DNA of 16,706 nucleotides, from positions 1 to 16,706 of the forward strand of contig CAMLSH010000023.1 of NCBI GenBank assembly GCA_946482625.1, written 5' to 3'. The notes under the pieces are model-generated. The model saw only the letters and a list, made by a program, of their open reading frames with translations, was not told the DNA's origin and searched no databases. Positions within the stretch are counted from its first letter, which is position 1; each line of letters starts with the position of its first letter. The DNA is from an uncultured Opitutaceae bacterium (lineage in GTDB: Bacteria > Verrucomicrobiota > Verrucomicrobiae > Opitutales > Opitutaceae). Of this stretch, positions 1 to 7,530 are shown piece by piece. Made by a program: the position numbers and the translations under genes.

Positions 1-1927
1 TGTCGGAGGCCACACCGGCGATGCGGTAGGGTTTGCCATGGGCGTCTCTCACCGGAAAAGCGCGTTCGTGTATCCAGCGGATGGAGCCGTCGGGCCGCAC
101 GATGCGGTACTCGAGATCGTAGTTCCCGGTCGCCTGGAGTTCCAATGCCGCGCGCACGCGCTCGCGATCTTCCGGGTGGACAAAGTTTGGCCATGACTGA
201 GCCGTCTCGTAGGCGCTTTCGCAGGTGCGCCCCCAGACGCAATTGTAGGTGGGGCTGACGTAAATGATCTGGCTCTTGCTCAGGTCGGTAAGCCAGAAGA
301 CCTCGTCGATGTTCTCCGTGAGCTGGCGGAATCGTTGATCGCTTTCCCGCTGCGCCTCCCCGGCACGTTCCAGCTCGGTAATATCCAAGATCAACCAGAG
401 GTAGTGCTCCTCGCCGTTGAGCGGGATTCTAGTGAGGGAGCTCAGACCGACGCCGACGTCTCCCGATTTGCGGCGGCCTCTGAGTTTGAACGCGATGGCG
501 GTGCCTTTCTCGTGAACCTCCCGCATGATCGCGTCGCGTTCGGGCGGATACTCCCAGAGGTTCAGCCCGCTGGGGGTATTACCGATGATTTCGTCGCGCG
601 TGTAGCCAGTGCCGAGGACAAACGCTTCGTTGACTTCGACAAAGCGGTTGTCGGCAGCGCGGACGATGCAGATGGCTGTTGGGCTGAGATGGAAAACGGT
701 GGAGAGGCGTTCTTCGCTGGTCCGCAGTGCCTCTTCCGCGAGCACGCGCTCCGTGATGTCCGTGTTGATCGTCATCACCTGCCAGCGACCGTGGCCCATC
801 TTTTCGATGGAGGCGACCTGCGAGAACCAGTGCAGCCGGCCGTGGCGGTCGATGGCGCGGAACTCCTGCCGCCAGGTCGCCGCACCGGATACCAGCGCGG
901 AGTGAGCGGTCAGGCCCATCGCTTGCTCGTCGTCCGGATGTTTGGCGCGCGCCCAGCCCAAGTCATAGGGCGTTCCAGGCGGCACATCTACGGGAAGCAC
1001 CTCTTGGGCGACCAACTCGTCGAAGGGTAACGTCTGCCAGCGGAAATTTGCGGCGGCCCACGCAGCGTCCTTCTGTTCCCATCCCGGCGGAGCCACGATT
1101 TCGAAACGCATGAACATCGCCCGGGCGTGGCGGAGCACGTTGTTCAGGGCTGCTTCGGCGTGTTTGCGCGCGCTGATGTCGTGGAAAAGCGTCAGCAGGA
1201 AAGATCGGTCGTATAGTCGGATGCGCGTGATGCTGACGTGAACCGGGACGGTCGATCCGTTTTTTCGCTGCACCCGCGACTCGCAGCCACCGGGGACATG
1301 CCACGCGCTCTCGGGGGGCGGTCCGTTTACCTCGTCGGGCGTGGACGGCGGGTACAGGACGGAGCTCGTCAGGCCGAGGAGCTCGTCGCGAGTCCGGCCA
1401 AAGAGGAGGCTCGCCTGCTCGTTGGCATCGATGATTTTCTCAGTCTCCTCGGAGACGAGCAAAGCGGCGTCGCTCATGCTCCGGAAGAGGTGGCGGTATT
1501 TGTGCTCGGACATCCGCATCTGCGTCTCGGCCTCGCGGTGCTGGCTGCGCTCCACGGCGTCACGCAGCTCGCGCTGGATCGCGGGGATCAGCCGCGTGAG
1601 ATTGCCTTTCATCACATAGTCGTGAGCCCCGGCTTTCATCGCGCCGACAGCGATATCCTCGCCGATGGTTCCCGACACGAAGATGAACGGGATGTCCCGG
1701 GCGCTGTCCTTGACGATGCGCAGTGCCGCTTCGCCGCCGAAACCCGGCAACACGAAGTCGCACAGGACCAGCTCCCATTGCCCGCGATCGAGGGCAGCCT
1801 TCAAGGCCGCGGCCGTTTCGACACGTTCGGCGGTGACCTCGTAGCCGGCGTGTTTCAACTCATGGATCAGCAGGCGGGCATCGTCCGGGGAATCCTCGAC
1901 GATGAGGACGTGTAAGGGATTTTTCAT
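1..1927 (-). CDS. Receiver-PAS multidomain signalling protein, 3' end cut by window edge
   Basis: An open frame of 642 codons runs from the ATG at 1927 to base 1 with no stop, so the C-terminus is missing. Residues 1-120 form a CheY-like receiver with acidic pocket E11/D12, phospho-acceptor D57 (in LCDFVLPG), S85/T87 and K107. Four PAS modules follow at about 140-255, 262-392, 400-520 and 525-642+; the second and fourth look like PAS_3, with PAC ends such as ITERV and RPDGSIRWI. No signal peptide or membrane segment is seen, so it should be cytoplasmic. The ATG overlaps the stop of the upstream response regulator (ATGA, 1927-1924), which suggests translational coupling. Proteins of this layout usually end in a histidine kinase, or less often a GGDEF or phosphatase module; the output here cannot be seen. 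Inferred role: downstream relay partner of the two genes before it. Confidence 0.88.
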   Translation of the reverse strand, partial: MKNPLHVLIVEDSPDDARLLIHELKHAGYEVTAERVETAAALKAALDRGQWELVLCDFVLPGFGGEAALRIVKDSARDIPFIFVSGTIGEDIAVGAMKAGAHDYVMKGNLTRLIPAIQRELRDAVERSQHREAETQMRMSEHKYRHLFRSMSDAALLVSEETEKIIDANEQASLLFGRTRDELLGLTSSVLYPPSTPDEVNGPPPESAWHVPGGCESRVQRKNGSTVPVHVSITRIRLYDRSFLLTLFHDISARKHAEAALNNVLRHARAMFMRFEIVAPPGWEQKDAAWAAANFRWQTLPFDELVAQEVLPVDVPPGTPYDLGWARAKHPDDEQAMGLTAHSALVSGAATWRQEFRAIDRHGRLHWFSQVASIEKMGHGRWQVMTINTDITERVLAEEALRTSEERLSTVFHLSPTAICIVRAADNRFVEVNEAFVLGTGYTRDEIIGNTPSGLNLWEYPPERDAIMREVHEKGTAIAFKLRGRRKSGDVGVGLSSLTRIPLNGEEHYLWLILDITELERAGEAQRESDQRFRQLTENIDEVFWLTDLSKSQIIYVSPTYNCVWGRTCESAYETAQSWPNFVHPEDRERVRAALELQATGNYDLEYRIVRPDGSIRWIHERAFPVRDAHGKPYRIAGVASD

Positions 1928-2379
1928 GACAGTCCGCATGCGTTGACTGGCGGGGGTTCGTTCAAAATGAGCCAGTAAAGGCCCATCTGCCGGATGGCGG
2001 CGGTGAACTGTTCGAAGTCGACCGGTTTACGGATATAGCTGTTCGCCCCGAGATCGTAGCTTTTCACGATGTCTCGATCCTCGCGGGAAGTCGTGAGAAT
2101 CACCACGGGCTGACGACGTAGCCGAGGGTCCGCCCGGATCTGCCGGAGCACTTCCAAGCCGTCCATTTTAGGGAGTTTCAAGTCGAGCAGGACGACGGCC
2201 GGCAGCACGCGGGTTTCGTCATCGCCGGCCTCCGCCGTGGTGCGGAGGTAACTCAGCGCGGCGAGGCCATCGCCGACCACGACGAGTTCGTTGGTGATGT
2301 TGTTTTTCTGAAGCGCGCGCCTGGTGAGGCGCACGTCGTCGTCACTATCTTCGACGAGGAGGATTGGTTTGTTTTTCAC
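1924..2379 (-). CDS. Single-domain response regulator, Rcp1-like
   Basis: This 151-residue protein is essentially one receiver domain. The acidic pair is E10/D11, the phospho-acceptor is D66 in LLDLKLPKMDG, the switch region is T96/T97 and the conserved lysine is K118 in RKPVDF. The loop between strand 2 and D66 is long, and the C-terminal tail is short with no output domain. This is the pattern of Rcp1-type regulators that serve PAS/phytochrome-like kinases. The start codon is GTG, inside the last codons of the kinase gene (GTGA overlap, 2379-2376), and the stop overlaps the ATG of the next gene (ATGA). The tight spacing indicates coexpression with the kinase at 2376-6146, which lacks its own receiver, so this is its likely phosphoryl acceptor. 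Whether it passes phosphate on or acts by binding a target is unknown. Confidence 0.93.
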   Translation of the reverse strand: MKNKPILLVEDSDDDVRLTRRALQKNNITNELVVVGDGLAALSYLRTTAEAGDDETRVLPAVVLLDLKLPKMDGLEVLRQIRADPRLRRQPVVILTTSREDRDIVKSYDLGANSYIRKPVDFEQFTAAIRQMGLYWLILNEPPPVNACGLS

Positions 2380-5300
2380 GGGGTAGCGGGAGGGGGATCG
2401 GGGAGGGTAAGGAAGAACGTCGCGCCGCGGTCGGGTTGGGATTCGGCAGCCACCTCACCGCCGTGGCGCTGGATGATTCGCTGCACGGTGGCCAAGCCGA
2501 TGCCGGTGCCGGGGAATTCCGCTGCGGTGTGGAAGCGCTGAAAAGCTCCGAAAAGCTTCTGCGCACAACTCATGTCGAATCCAGCGCCGTTGTCCGTCAC
2601 GAAATACGCCGGACCGCCGCCGCGCTGGATACGGCCGAACTCGATTCGTGCGACGGTGCGGCCGCTGGAGAACTTGCACGCGTTGCCGAAGAGGTTTTCC
2701 AGCACGATCTGCAGGAGCCGGGCATCGCCCTTCGCTTCGAGGTTCGGCTCGATGACAAACTCGATCTGTTGTTGCGGATTCGCCTGCCGGAGGGTGGCGG
2801 CCACCGTGGAGGCCAGGGCGCTGAGATCGACCGGAGCGACGCGTAATCCGCTGCGTGATACGCGGGCAAGGTTCAGCATGTCGTCGATGAGCTGGCCCAT
2901 ACGCTGGCTGGCCGAACAGATGCGGCGGAGGCTGTCCTTCCCGTTGTCATCGAGTTTTTCGGCGCAGTCTTCGAGCAGCATGCGGCTGAACCCGTCGATG
3001 CTGCGCAGCGGGGCGCGCAGATCGTGCGAGACCGAATAGCTGAAGGCTTCGAGCTCGCGATTGGCCGCTTCGAGCGCGCGTGCGCGGGCATCGAGCTGGG
3101 TGTTGAGGCGGCGGACTTCGAGATCGGCTTCGCGGCGTTCGGTGATGTCGTCGAAGATCGAGTAGACCTCGTAGGGTGTGTTTTCTCCCGGCCGGAAAAG
3201 CGGCATCGCCGCAATGTCGATCCAGCGGGTCGCCGCTTCGCGCGGGTTATGGATTCCCATCACGACGTCGCGCACGGCCTGGCCGGTGACGAGTGCCTTG
3301 ATCGCGGGATGCTCTGCGGGAGGAAACGGAACGCCGGTTTCGCTGATCGTGCGGGTTTCTGTATCCGTGACCCGGCGACCGATGAGTTCCTCGCGGCTCT
3401 TGCCGAGGATGCGCTCCGCCGCCGGGTTCATAAAGATGATGCGGCCTTCGGAGTCCTGGTGAACCACGCCTTGCAGCATCGTGTCGAAGAGTAGTTGGTA
3501 ACGGTGCTGCGACTTGGCCAGCGCTTCAGTGCGTTCCAAAACACGCTGTTCGAGGCTGGCGTTAAGGAGACGGATTTCTTCGGCGGACTTCCGGCGGGCC
3601 TCGATTTCGATGGCCAGCGCGCGGTTGGTTTTGCGGAGACGGCCTCGCTCCAGAAACACACGAACGCTTTGCGTAACAATCAACCCGCTCAGAAGCGTCA
3701 TCAACAGGATGAACCAGTGCTGCTTCCACACCGGCGGCAGCACGACGAAATCCAACGTGGCGGGCGTGGGGTCCACATTGAAATCCTGGTCGCGGGCGCG
3801 CACCTCGAGGCGGTGATGGCCCGAGGGCAGCGCGAAAAATGCGTGACCGCGGTCGGAGGTGTAGGGCGACCACTGCTGATCATCGAGGCGGTAGGAAAAC
3901 TGGAGGTGAAAATCCCGTGCCTCGCGCCAGGGCGCGGCGCCTCGCCACAGCACGGAAATGTTGCCTGGCTGGGACACCTTTTCCGGCCCTGTTGTCAGGG
4001 TGGTCTGCGGCGGAGCGCCTTGGAACTGATAACGCGACGTGCGAAATTCGCTGTCGGGCGCCAGAGGCGAAGCCTTGGACCATGCGCGCCGATTCCAGTC
4101 GACGGTGTGACGGTTGATCCAGAGCGCCCCGGAGGGTGCAGCCTTCAAAGCGCCTCCTTCGTGCGGAATGGCAAGAGGCGCGGGCAATACATCCGCGGTC
4201 CAAGTGTATCCATCGAAACGATTCACATCGCGGTCGGTGGCGACCCAGAGCGAGCCATCGGCTGTTTCGGCGATGCTGCGTACGCTGTTCGCCGCCAGGC
4301 TGTCCTTGCCCTGAAATTGCTCCCACTGGCGTCCGTCGTGGCGCCACGCTCCGTACTGACGTGTGCCGACCCAGAGATCGCCGTTCCGCGTGGTGAACAT
4401 CGATTCGATGATTCCCAGTCGTCCGTCCAACGACGACGGGTGTTCCTCCCATTTTTGGCCGTCGTGAAATACCAAGACGTTGCGCCCGGCCCAGATTTTT
4501 CCGTCACGCGATTCGCCCAAGCTACTGTATTTCTCGATCGGCTCCGGGCGATGGGACGCGGGCAGAAGCGTGGCGGGATTTTCACTGCCATCGGGGCGCG
4601 GGGATCGTCCGGGCTGGTGGTGATGAATCCATGTCCCGTCGCGGAATTGGAGGATGCCGGCACGATGCTGCTTGGGGCCGGACGAATCCACCGCCGCGCC
4701 AAACCACATGGAGCCGTCGGCCGCCTCAAACACACCGCGGGCGTCCACGCCCCAGGAAAAGTCGTCGTGACTGTGCCGTATCCATTTCCGGCCGTCGAAC
4801 TGCGCCGTGGCAGCTGTGTATCCGTGGCTGCCCGCCGCCCAGACCTCGCCACTCCGGGTGCCTGTCAGCGCCACGGGCGTGTCAATCAAACCGTCCTCGA
4901 CCCCATAACTGGTCCATTGTCCCGCCTCGTGGACGACCACGCGACCGCTGCGATGGAGGAACCACTGCGTGCCGGCCGGGCTTTCCCATTGGAAATTGAG
5001 ATCCTCCACGCTGGTCCAGCGGGGTGTCTGGTAGTCTACGCGTTGCACGTCGGTGTTTGGTCCGACGATCCACAGCGCGCCGTCTTGGGACTGGGTGATG
5101 AGATTGAGCGCGGTGGGAAGCGGCACCGTGGGTTTTTCATACGTCCGCCATTGTCCGTCGCGATACGCGAACAGGATATAACGCGCTGAAACCCAGATCA
5201 CGCCATCGCGCGTTTGCAGCAGCTGTGCGCCATCGGGCGCCACGCCCGGAGCGGGCAGGAAGATGGTCCGCCAAGTCTTGCCATCGAACACGCACGCCCG

Positions 5301-6146
5301 ATCCGAAGAAGCGCGCACGACCCAGACCGTGCCATCGTGCAGCGGCAGAATGGCGGGGACGCGACCGCCGACGAGGCCGTCCGACTCGTTGTAGAGAATC
5401 CAGGAGGCGGACGTCGCCGCGGGATCGGCGCCGGCCGGAGCGTGGCAAATCACTTCACCGCTTTTTGTCCCGAACCAGATACGGCCCCGAAAATCGGCGG
5501 AAACTTCGGTGAGGTCGATGCGGCTGCCGGGCGGCGTGCCCTCGCGAGCACGCGAGAAAATCGTTTCGGGCAGCAGTTCGACAATGAGATTCGCGTAACG
5601 AGAATCCTGACGCAGCGGCGCGGCGGTGGCCTCATCCGTATAAAGCGTCCACGTGGAGCCGCGCTGCACCAACGCGCCCCAAGACGTCGCGGCCCAGAGC
5701 GAGCCATCAGGCGCGGAGGCGAGGCGCCTGACATCCGCGAAACGGATACCGATCGCCGGAATTAGCCGGTTCCATTTGCCCTCGCTGAATCGGCTGATGC
5801 CCCACCAGCCGCCGGCGTTAAGCGCGCCGTCGGCTTGGTTGCTCAAGGCCGCCACACGTCCTGCGATCACCCCGTCGTCGGCGAGGTGGCGGGTCCACTC
5901 CATGCCGTCGTAACAGGAAAGACCGTCGGCGGTGCCGAACCAGATCGTGCCGTCTTTCGCCTCGATCACGCACTGCGCATCGAGGCCGCGGAGATCGGAA
6001 AACGTCCGCCAACGCCACGGCTCGATCATCGGGTCGCCGTAAACGGGTTGGTAGGATTGGGCGCCGAAACAGCACAGGCCGCCGAGCGCCAAGAAAGCGA
6101 TCAGCGCGGACCGGATCTTTCGGGGGATGCCAGACCTGAGCTTCAT
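2376..6146 (-). CDS. Propeller-type sensor histidine kinase (Reg_prop / Y_Y_Y / PAS / HisKA / HATPase)
   Basis: The 1256-residue protein starts at the ATG at 6146 with a signal-like segment (about residues 11-29). Residues 60-690 carry repeated D-G-x-[IVL]-W-x-x-x motifs, of which I count about 14 (for example at 65, 147, 221, 271, 314, 355, 432, 477, 548, 588, 630, 672), enough for two seven-bladed propellers. A Y_Y_Y domain follows (about 735-803), then one membrane helix (810-829), a coiled coil (830-880), PAS (882-1005) and HisKA with phospho-acceptor H1041 in SHDLRAP. HATPase motifs are N1151/N1155, D1185-N-G-A-G and G1213-T-G-I-G. The propellers should lie in the periplasm. Family relatives in Bacteroidetes sense glycan fragments, but the ligand here is unknown. 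Unlike classical hybrid systems it has no receiver or AraC domain; a separate receiver gene overlaps its stop. It is likely first in the operon. Confidence 0.95.
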   Translation of the reverse strand: MKLRSGIPRKIRSALIAFLALGGLCCFGAQSYQPVYGDPMIEPWRWRTFSDLRGLDAQCVIEAKDGTIWFGTADGLSCYDGMEWTRHLADDGVIAGRVAALSNQADGALNAGGWWGISRFSEGKWNRLIPAIGIRFADVRRLASAPDGSLWAATSWGALVQRGSTWTLYTDEATAAPLRQDSRYANLIVELLPETIFSRAREGTPPGSRIDLTEVSADFRGRIWFGTKSGEVICHAPAGADPAATSASWILYNESDGLVGGRVPAILPLHDGTVWVVRASSDRACVFDGKTWRTIFLPAPGVAPDGAQLLQTRDGVIWVSARYILFAYRDGQWRTYEKPTVPLPTALNLITQSQDGALWIVGPNTDVQRVDYQTPRWTSVEDLNFQWESPAGTQWFLHRSGRVVVHEAGQWTSYGVEDGLIDTPVALTGTRSGEVWAAGSHGYTAATAQFDGRKWIRHSHDDFSWGVDARGVFEAADGSMWFGAAVDSSGPKQHRAGILQFRDGTWIHHHQPGRSPRPDGSENPATLLPASHRPEPIEKYSSLGESRDGKIWAGRNVLVFHDGQKWEEHPSSLDGRLGIIESMFTTRNGDLWVGTRQYGAWRHDGRQWEQFQGKDSLAANSVRSIAETADGSLWVATDRDVNRFDGYTWTADVLPAPLAIPHEGGALKAAPSGALWINRHTVDWNRRAWSKASPLAPDSEFRTSRYQFQGAPPQTTLTTGPEKVSQPGNISVLWRGAAPWREARDFHLQFSYRLDDQQWSPYTSDRGHAFFALPSGHHRLEVRARDQDFNVDPTPATLDFVVLPPVWKQHWFILLMTLLSGLIVTQSVRVFLERGRLRKTNRALAIEIEARRKSAEEIRLLNASLEQRVLERTEALAKSQHRYQLLFDTMLQGVVHQDSEGRIIFMNPAAERILGKSREELIGRRVTDTETRTISETGVPFPPAEHPAIKALVTGQAVRDVVMGIHNPREAATRWIDIAAMPLFRPGENTPYEVYSIFDDITERREADLEVRRLNTQLDARARALEAANRELEAFSYSVSHDLRAPLRSIDGFSRMLLEDCAEKLDDNGKDSLRRICSASQRMGQLIDDMLNLARVSRSGLRVAPVDLSALASTVAATLRQANPQQQIEFVIEPNLEAKGDARLLQIVLENLFGNACKFSSGRTVARIEFGRIQRGGGPAYFVTDNGAGFDMSCAQKLFGAFQRFHTAAEFPGTGIGLATVQRIIQRHGGEVAAESQPDRGATFFLTLPDPPPATP

Positions 6147-6261
6147 GGAGAGTGGCTGGACCGCGGCAACGGACTGCGCGTGGACATGCAGACCGTCACC
6201 GAGGGGTTAAAGAAGACGCTGGGATTTTGGAGCGGGCTTATTCCGCAAAGCTATTCACGAA

Positions 6262-6274
6262 GTACGCGTACGCG
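6262..6274. repeat. Nested palindromes gtacgcgtac / cgcgtacgcg
   Basis: Two overlapping perfect 10-bp palindromes (6262-6271 and 6265-6274) sit about 115 bp upstream of the kinase start codon. The position would suit an operator or promoter-proximal site of the sensory operon, but CG-rich palindromes this short can arise by chance. No binding protein can be named. Confidence 0.3.
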
Positions 6275-6359
6275 ACGATTTGAATGACAGGCCGACTCGT
6301 GGCTGGAAACAACGGTGACTGTGCGGGGTGGGGGAACGAGAATGCCTGAGGTGAACCAG

Positions 6360-6378
6360 CCGGTTCTGAGCAAACCGG
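6360..6378. repeat. Inverted repeat ccggtt-N7-aaccgg
   Basis: A 6-bp perfect stem (6360-6365 with 6373-6378) has a 7-nt loop. The left arm with its flank (agccggttc) recurs at 6413-6421. It could be an operator half-site pair or a weak RNA hairpin; there is no T-tract for a terminator on either strand. Confidence 0.25.
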
Positions 6379-6533
6379 GCAAGCAAATCACTGCGCACAC
6401 ACTATAGCGCGAAGCCGGTTCACGGCCTGCGCATGGATTGGAAAAAAGCTACGCAGGGTTTGCGGGGCGGGCGGGGAGTCAGGGATCGGGCGTTTCGCGC
6501 GACCCAAACAGTCCGCGTGGCACCTCAAGTGAG

Positions 6534-6549
6534 CCGGGTCGAGACCCGG
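6534..6549 (-). terminator. Short GC hairpin, possible terminator element
   Basis: A perfect 6-bp stem (ccgggt 6534-6539 with acccgg 6544-6549) has a 4-nt loop. It lies about 90 nt past the stop of the regulator gene on the minus strand. No U-tract follows, so an intrinsic terminator is doubtful; it may be an RNA 3'-end stabiliser or chance. Confidence 0.25.
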
Positions 6550-6586
6550 TGGATGACCATGCGAACCGGGAGTGCTGAGCGATGGT

Positions 6587-6609
6587 CCCGCCACCTGCAC
6601 GGAGGCGGG
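6587..6609 (-). terminator. Hairpin just downstream of the OmpR-type regulator
   Basis: A 6-bp GC stem (cccgcc 6587-6592 with ggcggg 6604-6609) has an 11-nt loop and starts about 29 nt after the regulator stop codon (minus strand). Its position fits a 3' hairpin, but there is no T-run after it on the minus strand. It is therefore only a candidate, perhaps for Rho-assisted termination. Confidence 0.3.
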
Positions 6610-6638
6610 GCATTCGCGCCGCTTGAACCCGCCGGACG

Positions 6639-7379
6639 TCAGGCAGAGGTCGTCTGGGCGGACACCAGCCCTGTCCCTTCGTTAACGGTTTCTGCGCTCA
6701 ACGTATATCCGATGCCCGCGTGGTTCAGAATCCAGCGCGGCTTGTCGCCGGTATCCCCGAGCTTCTTACGCAAGCGCCAGAGATGCGTGTCGAGCGTGTG
6801 CGAATTCCCTTCTTTCCCGCCCCAGACTCGTTCGACGATCAGCTCTCGCGAGACCGGCGTGCCGAGGTGTTCGGTCAAAAGCGCGAGCAACGCGTACTCG
6901 GTGCGCGTGAGGCGCAGTGGCGTCATGTCGCGCATGGCGGTCTTCCGTTCCAGATCGACCGCCACGTTTCCGAATCGCAACGGTGCGGCGGCGGTTTGCA
7001 TCGACGGCGAGGATCGCCGGAGGATCGCGCGTATCCGCGCGAGCAGTTCAGGCGCGTCGCAAGGTTTGGCCAGATAATCGTCGGCGCCCGAATCCAGTCC
7101 GCGAACCCGTGAGCCGACATCGGCTACATGCGTCACCATGAGCACTGGCCGCACGCAGCCGCGCCGGCGCAGCTCCGCGAGTGTTTTCCAGCCGTCGAGA
7201 CGCGGCATTTCGACATCGAGGATGATCAGAGTTGGCGCCTCGCCTTGGACCCGCTCCAAAGCCGCGAGCCCGTCCTCGCATTCGCTCACGTCATAGCCCG
7301 CCCGGGTCAGCGCGTTGTTAAATGCGCTGCGCACGGCCGGGTCATCATCGACGATGAGTATCTTTTCCTTGGATGCCAT
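6639..7379 (-). CDS. OmpR/PhoB-family response regulator
   Basis: The protein has 246 residues from the ATG at 7379; a GTG at 7388 would add three residues (MRS). I prefer the ATG because MASKEKILIVDDDP is a normal receiver beginning. The receiver spans about 5-120, with D11/D12/D13, phospho-acceptor D55 in LDVEMP, T83 and K105 in LAKP. A winged-helix Trans_Reg_C domain covers about 145-240, with the DNA-recognition stretch HTLDTHLWRLRKKLG and the ending GIGYTL. It should act as a phosphorylation-dependent transcription factor in the cytoplasm. No cognate kinase is adjacent. The neighbour is the divergent cheW-receptor cluster, and the shared 150-bp gap contains a 7-4-7 direct repeat of the kind this family binds, suggesting autoregulation and control of cheW (inference). 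Confidence 0.94.
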   Translation of the reverse strand: MASKEKILIVDDDPAVRSAFNNALTRAGYDVSECEDGLAALERVQGEAPTLIILDVEMPRLDGWKTLAELRRRGCVRPVLMVTHVADVGSRVRGLDSGADDYLAKPCDAPELLARIRAILRRSSPSMQTAAAPLRFGNVAVDLERKTAMRDMTPLRLTRTEYALLALLTEHLGTPVSRELIVERVWGGKEGNSHTLDTHLWRLRKKLGDTGDKPRWILNHAGIGYTLSAETVNEGTGLVSAQTTSA

Positions 7380-7424
7380 GCTACGCACAAAGGGTAACCC
7401 GATCCCGGGTACCGGCGACGCAAA

Positions 7425-7442
7425 TTGTGAGATATTTGTGAG
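7425..7442. promoter_or_regulatory. PhoB/OmpR-box-like direct repeat
   Basis: Two identical 7-mers, TTGTGAG at 7425-7431 and 7436-7442, are separated by the 4-bp spacer ATAT, an 11-bp period. This is the textbook layout of tandem sites for PhoB/OmpR winged-helix regulators. It lies about 46 bp upstream of the ATG of exactly such a regulator and about 90 bp upstream of cheW. A near-copy, GTGTGAG, is at 7455-7461 but out of 11-bp phase. Binding by the neighbouring regulator is inferred. Confidence 0.5.
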
Positions 7443-7473
7443 TCAACCGCAACGGTGTGAGGGACGATCCCTA

Positions 7474-7485
7474 GTGCAATTGCAC
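7474..7485. promoter_or_regulatory. Perfect 12-bp palindrome gtgcaattgcac
   Basis: The perfect inverted repeat extends to an 18-bp imperfect one (ct-N-gtgcaattgcac-N-ag, 7471-7488). It sits 45 bp upstream of the cheW ATG, a position suited to an operator for a dimeric regulator. The binding protein is unknown; it does not look like an OmpR-type direct repeat. Confidence 0.4.
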
Positions 7486-7488
7486 GAG

Positions 7489-7513
7489 AAGACCTCACGA
7501 CCCGCGGGGTCTT
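7489..7513 (+). other. Hairpin in the cheW leader
   Basis: A 6-bp stem (aagacc 7489-7494 with ggtctt 7508-7513) encloses a loop that itself contains the palindrome cccgcggg. It ends 17 nt before the cheW ATG, so it could affect translation or mRNA stability. No riboswitch class is recognised. Confidence 0.3.
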
Positions 7514-7530
7514 CGCCCTCACCGCTTCCC

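Larger units (their letters stand above)
6147..6638. other. Non-coding gap between two minus-strand genes
   Basis: About 490 bp lie between the stop of the OmpR-type regulator and the start of the propeller kinase. I see no convincing gene: short frames on both strands lack recognisable protein character. The gap should hold the promoter of the kinase operon and the transcript end of the regulator. Visible structure: a GC hairpin at 6587-6609, a second at 6534-6549, a third at 6360-6378, a repeated 9-mer (agccggttc at 6358-6366 and 6413-6421) and nested palindromes at 6262-6274. No clear sigma-70 promoter could be picked by eye. Confidence 0.7.

Noticed and set aside
335..1915. Plus-strand open frames (231 and 225 codons) opposite the receiver-PAS gene
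   Set aside because: The minus strand reads uninterrupted receiver and PAS motifs through the whole stretch, so these are shadows.
3495..5189. Long plus-strand open frame of 564 codons opposite the propeller kinase
   Set aside because: It is antisense to clear W-repeat, Y_Y_Y and membrane-helix coding; its protein has no domain character. Long antisense frames are usual in high-GC DNA.
6066..6080. Possible lipobox near the two adjacent cysteines in the kinase signal segment
   Set aside because: The residues before the cysteines (GGL and GLC) do not fit the lipobox, which needs a small residue just before the Cys.
6433..7077. Plus-strand frame of 214 codons across the gap and the OmpR-type regulator
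   Set aside because: Most of it is antisense to the regulator's DNA-binding domain; the part in the gap shows no recognisable protein features.
7315..7530. In-frame 5' extension of cheW up to 7315
   Set aside because: It would overlap the divergent regulator gene and its control region, and adds no CheW-like residues; the ATG at 7531 fits the family.
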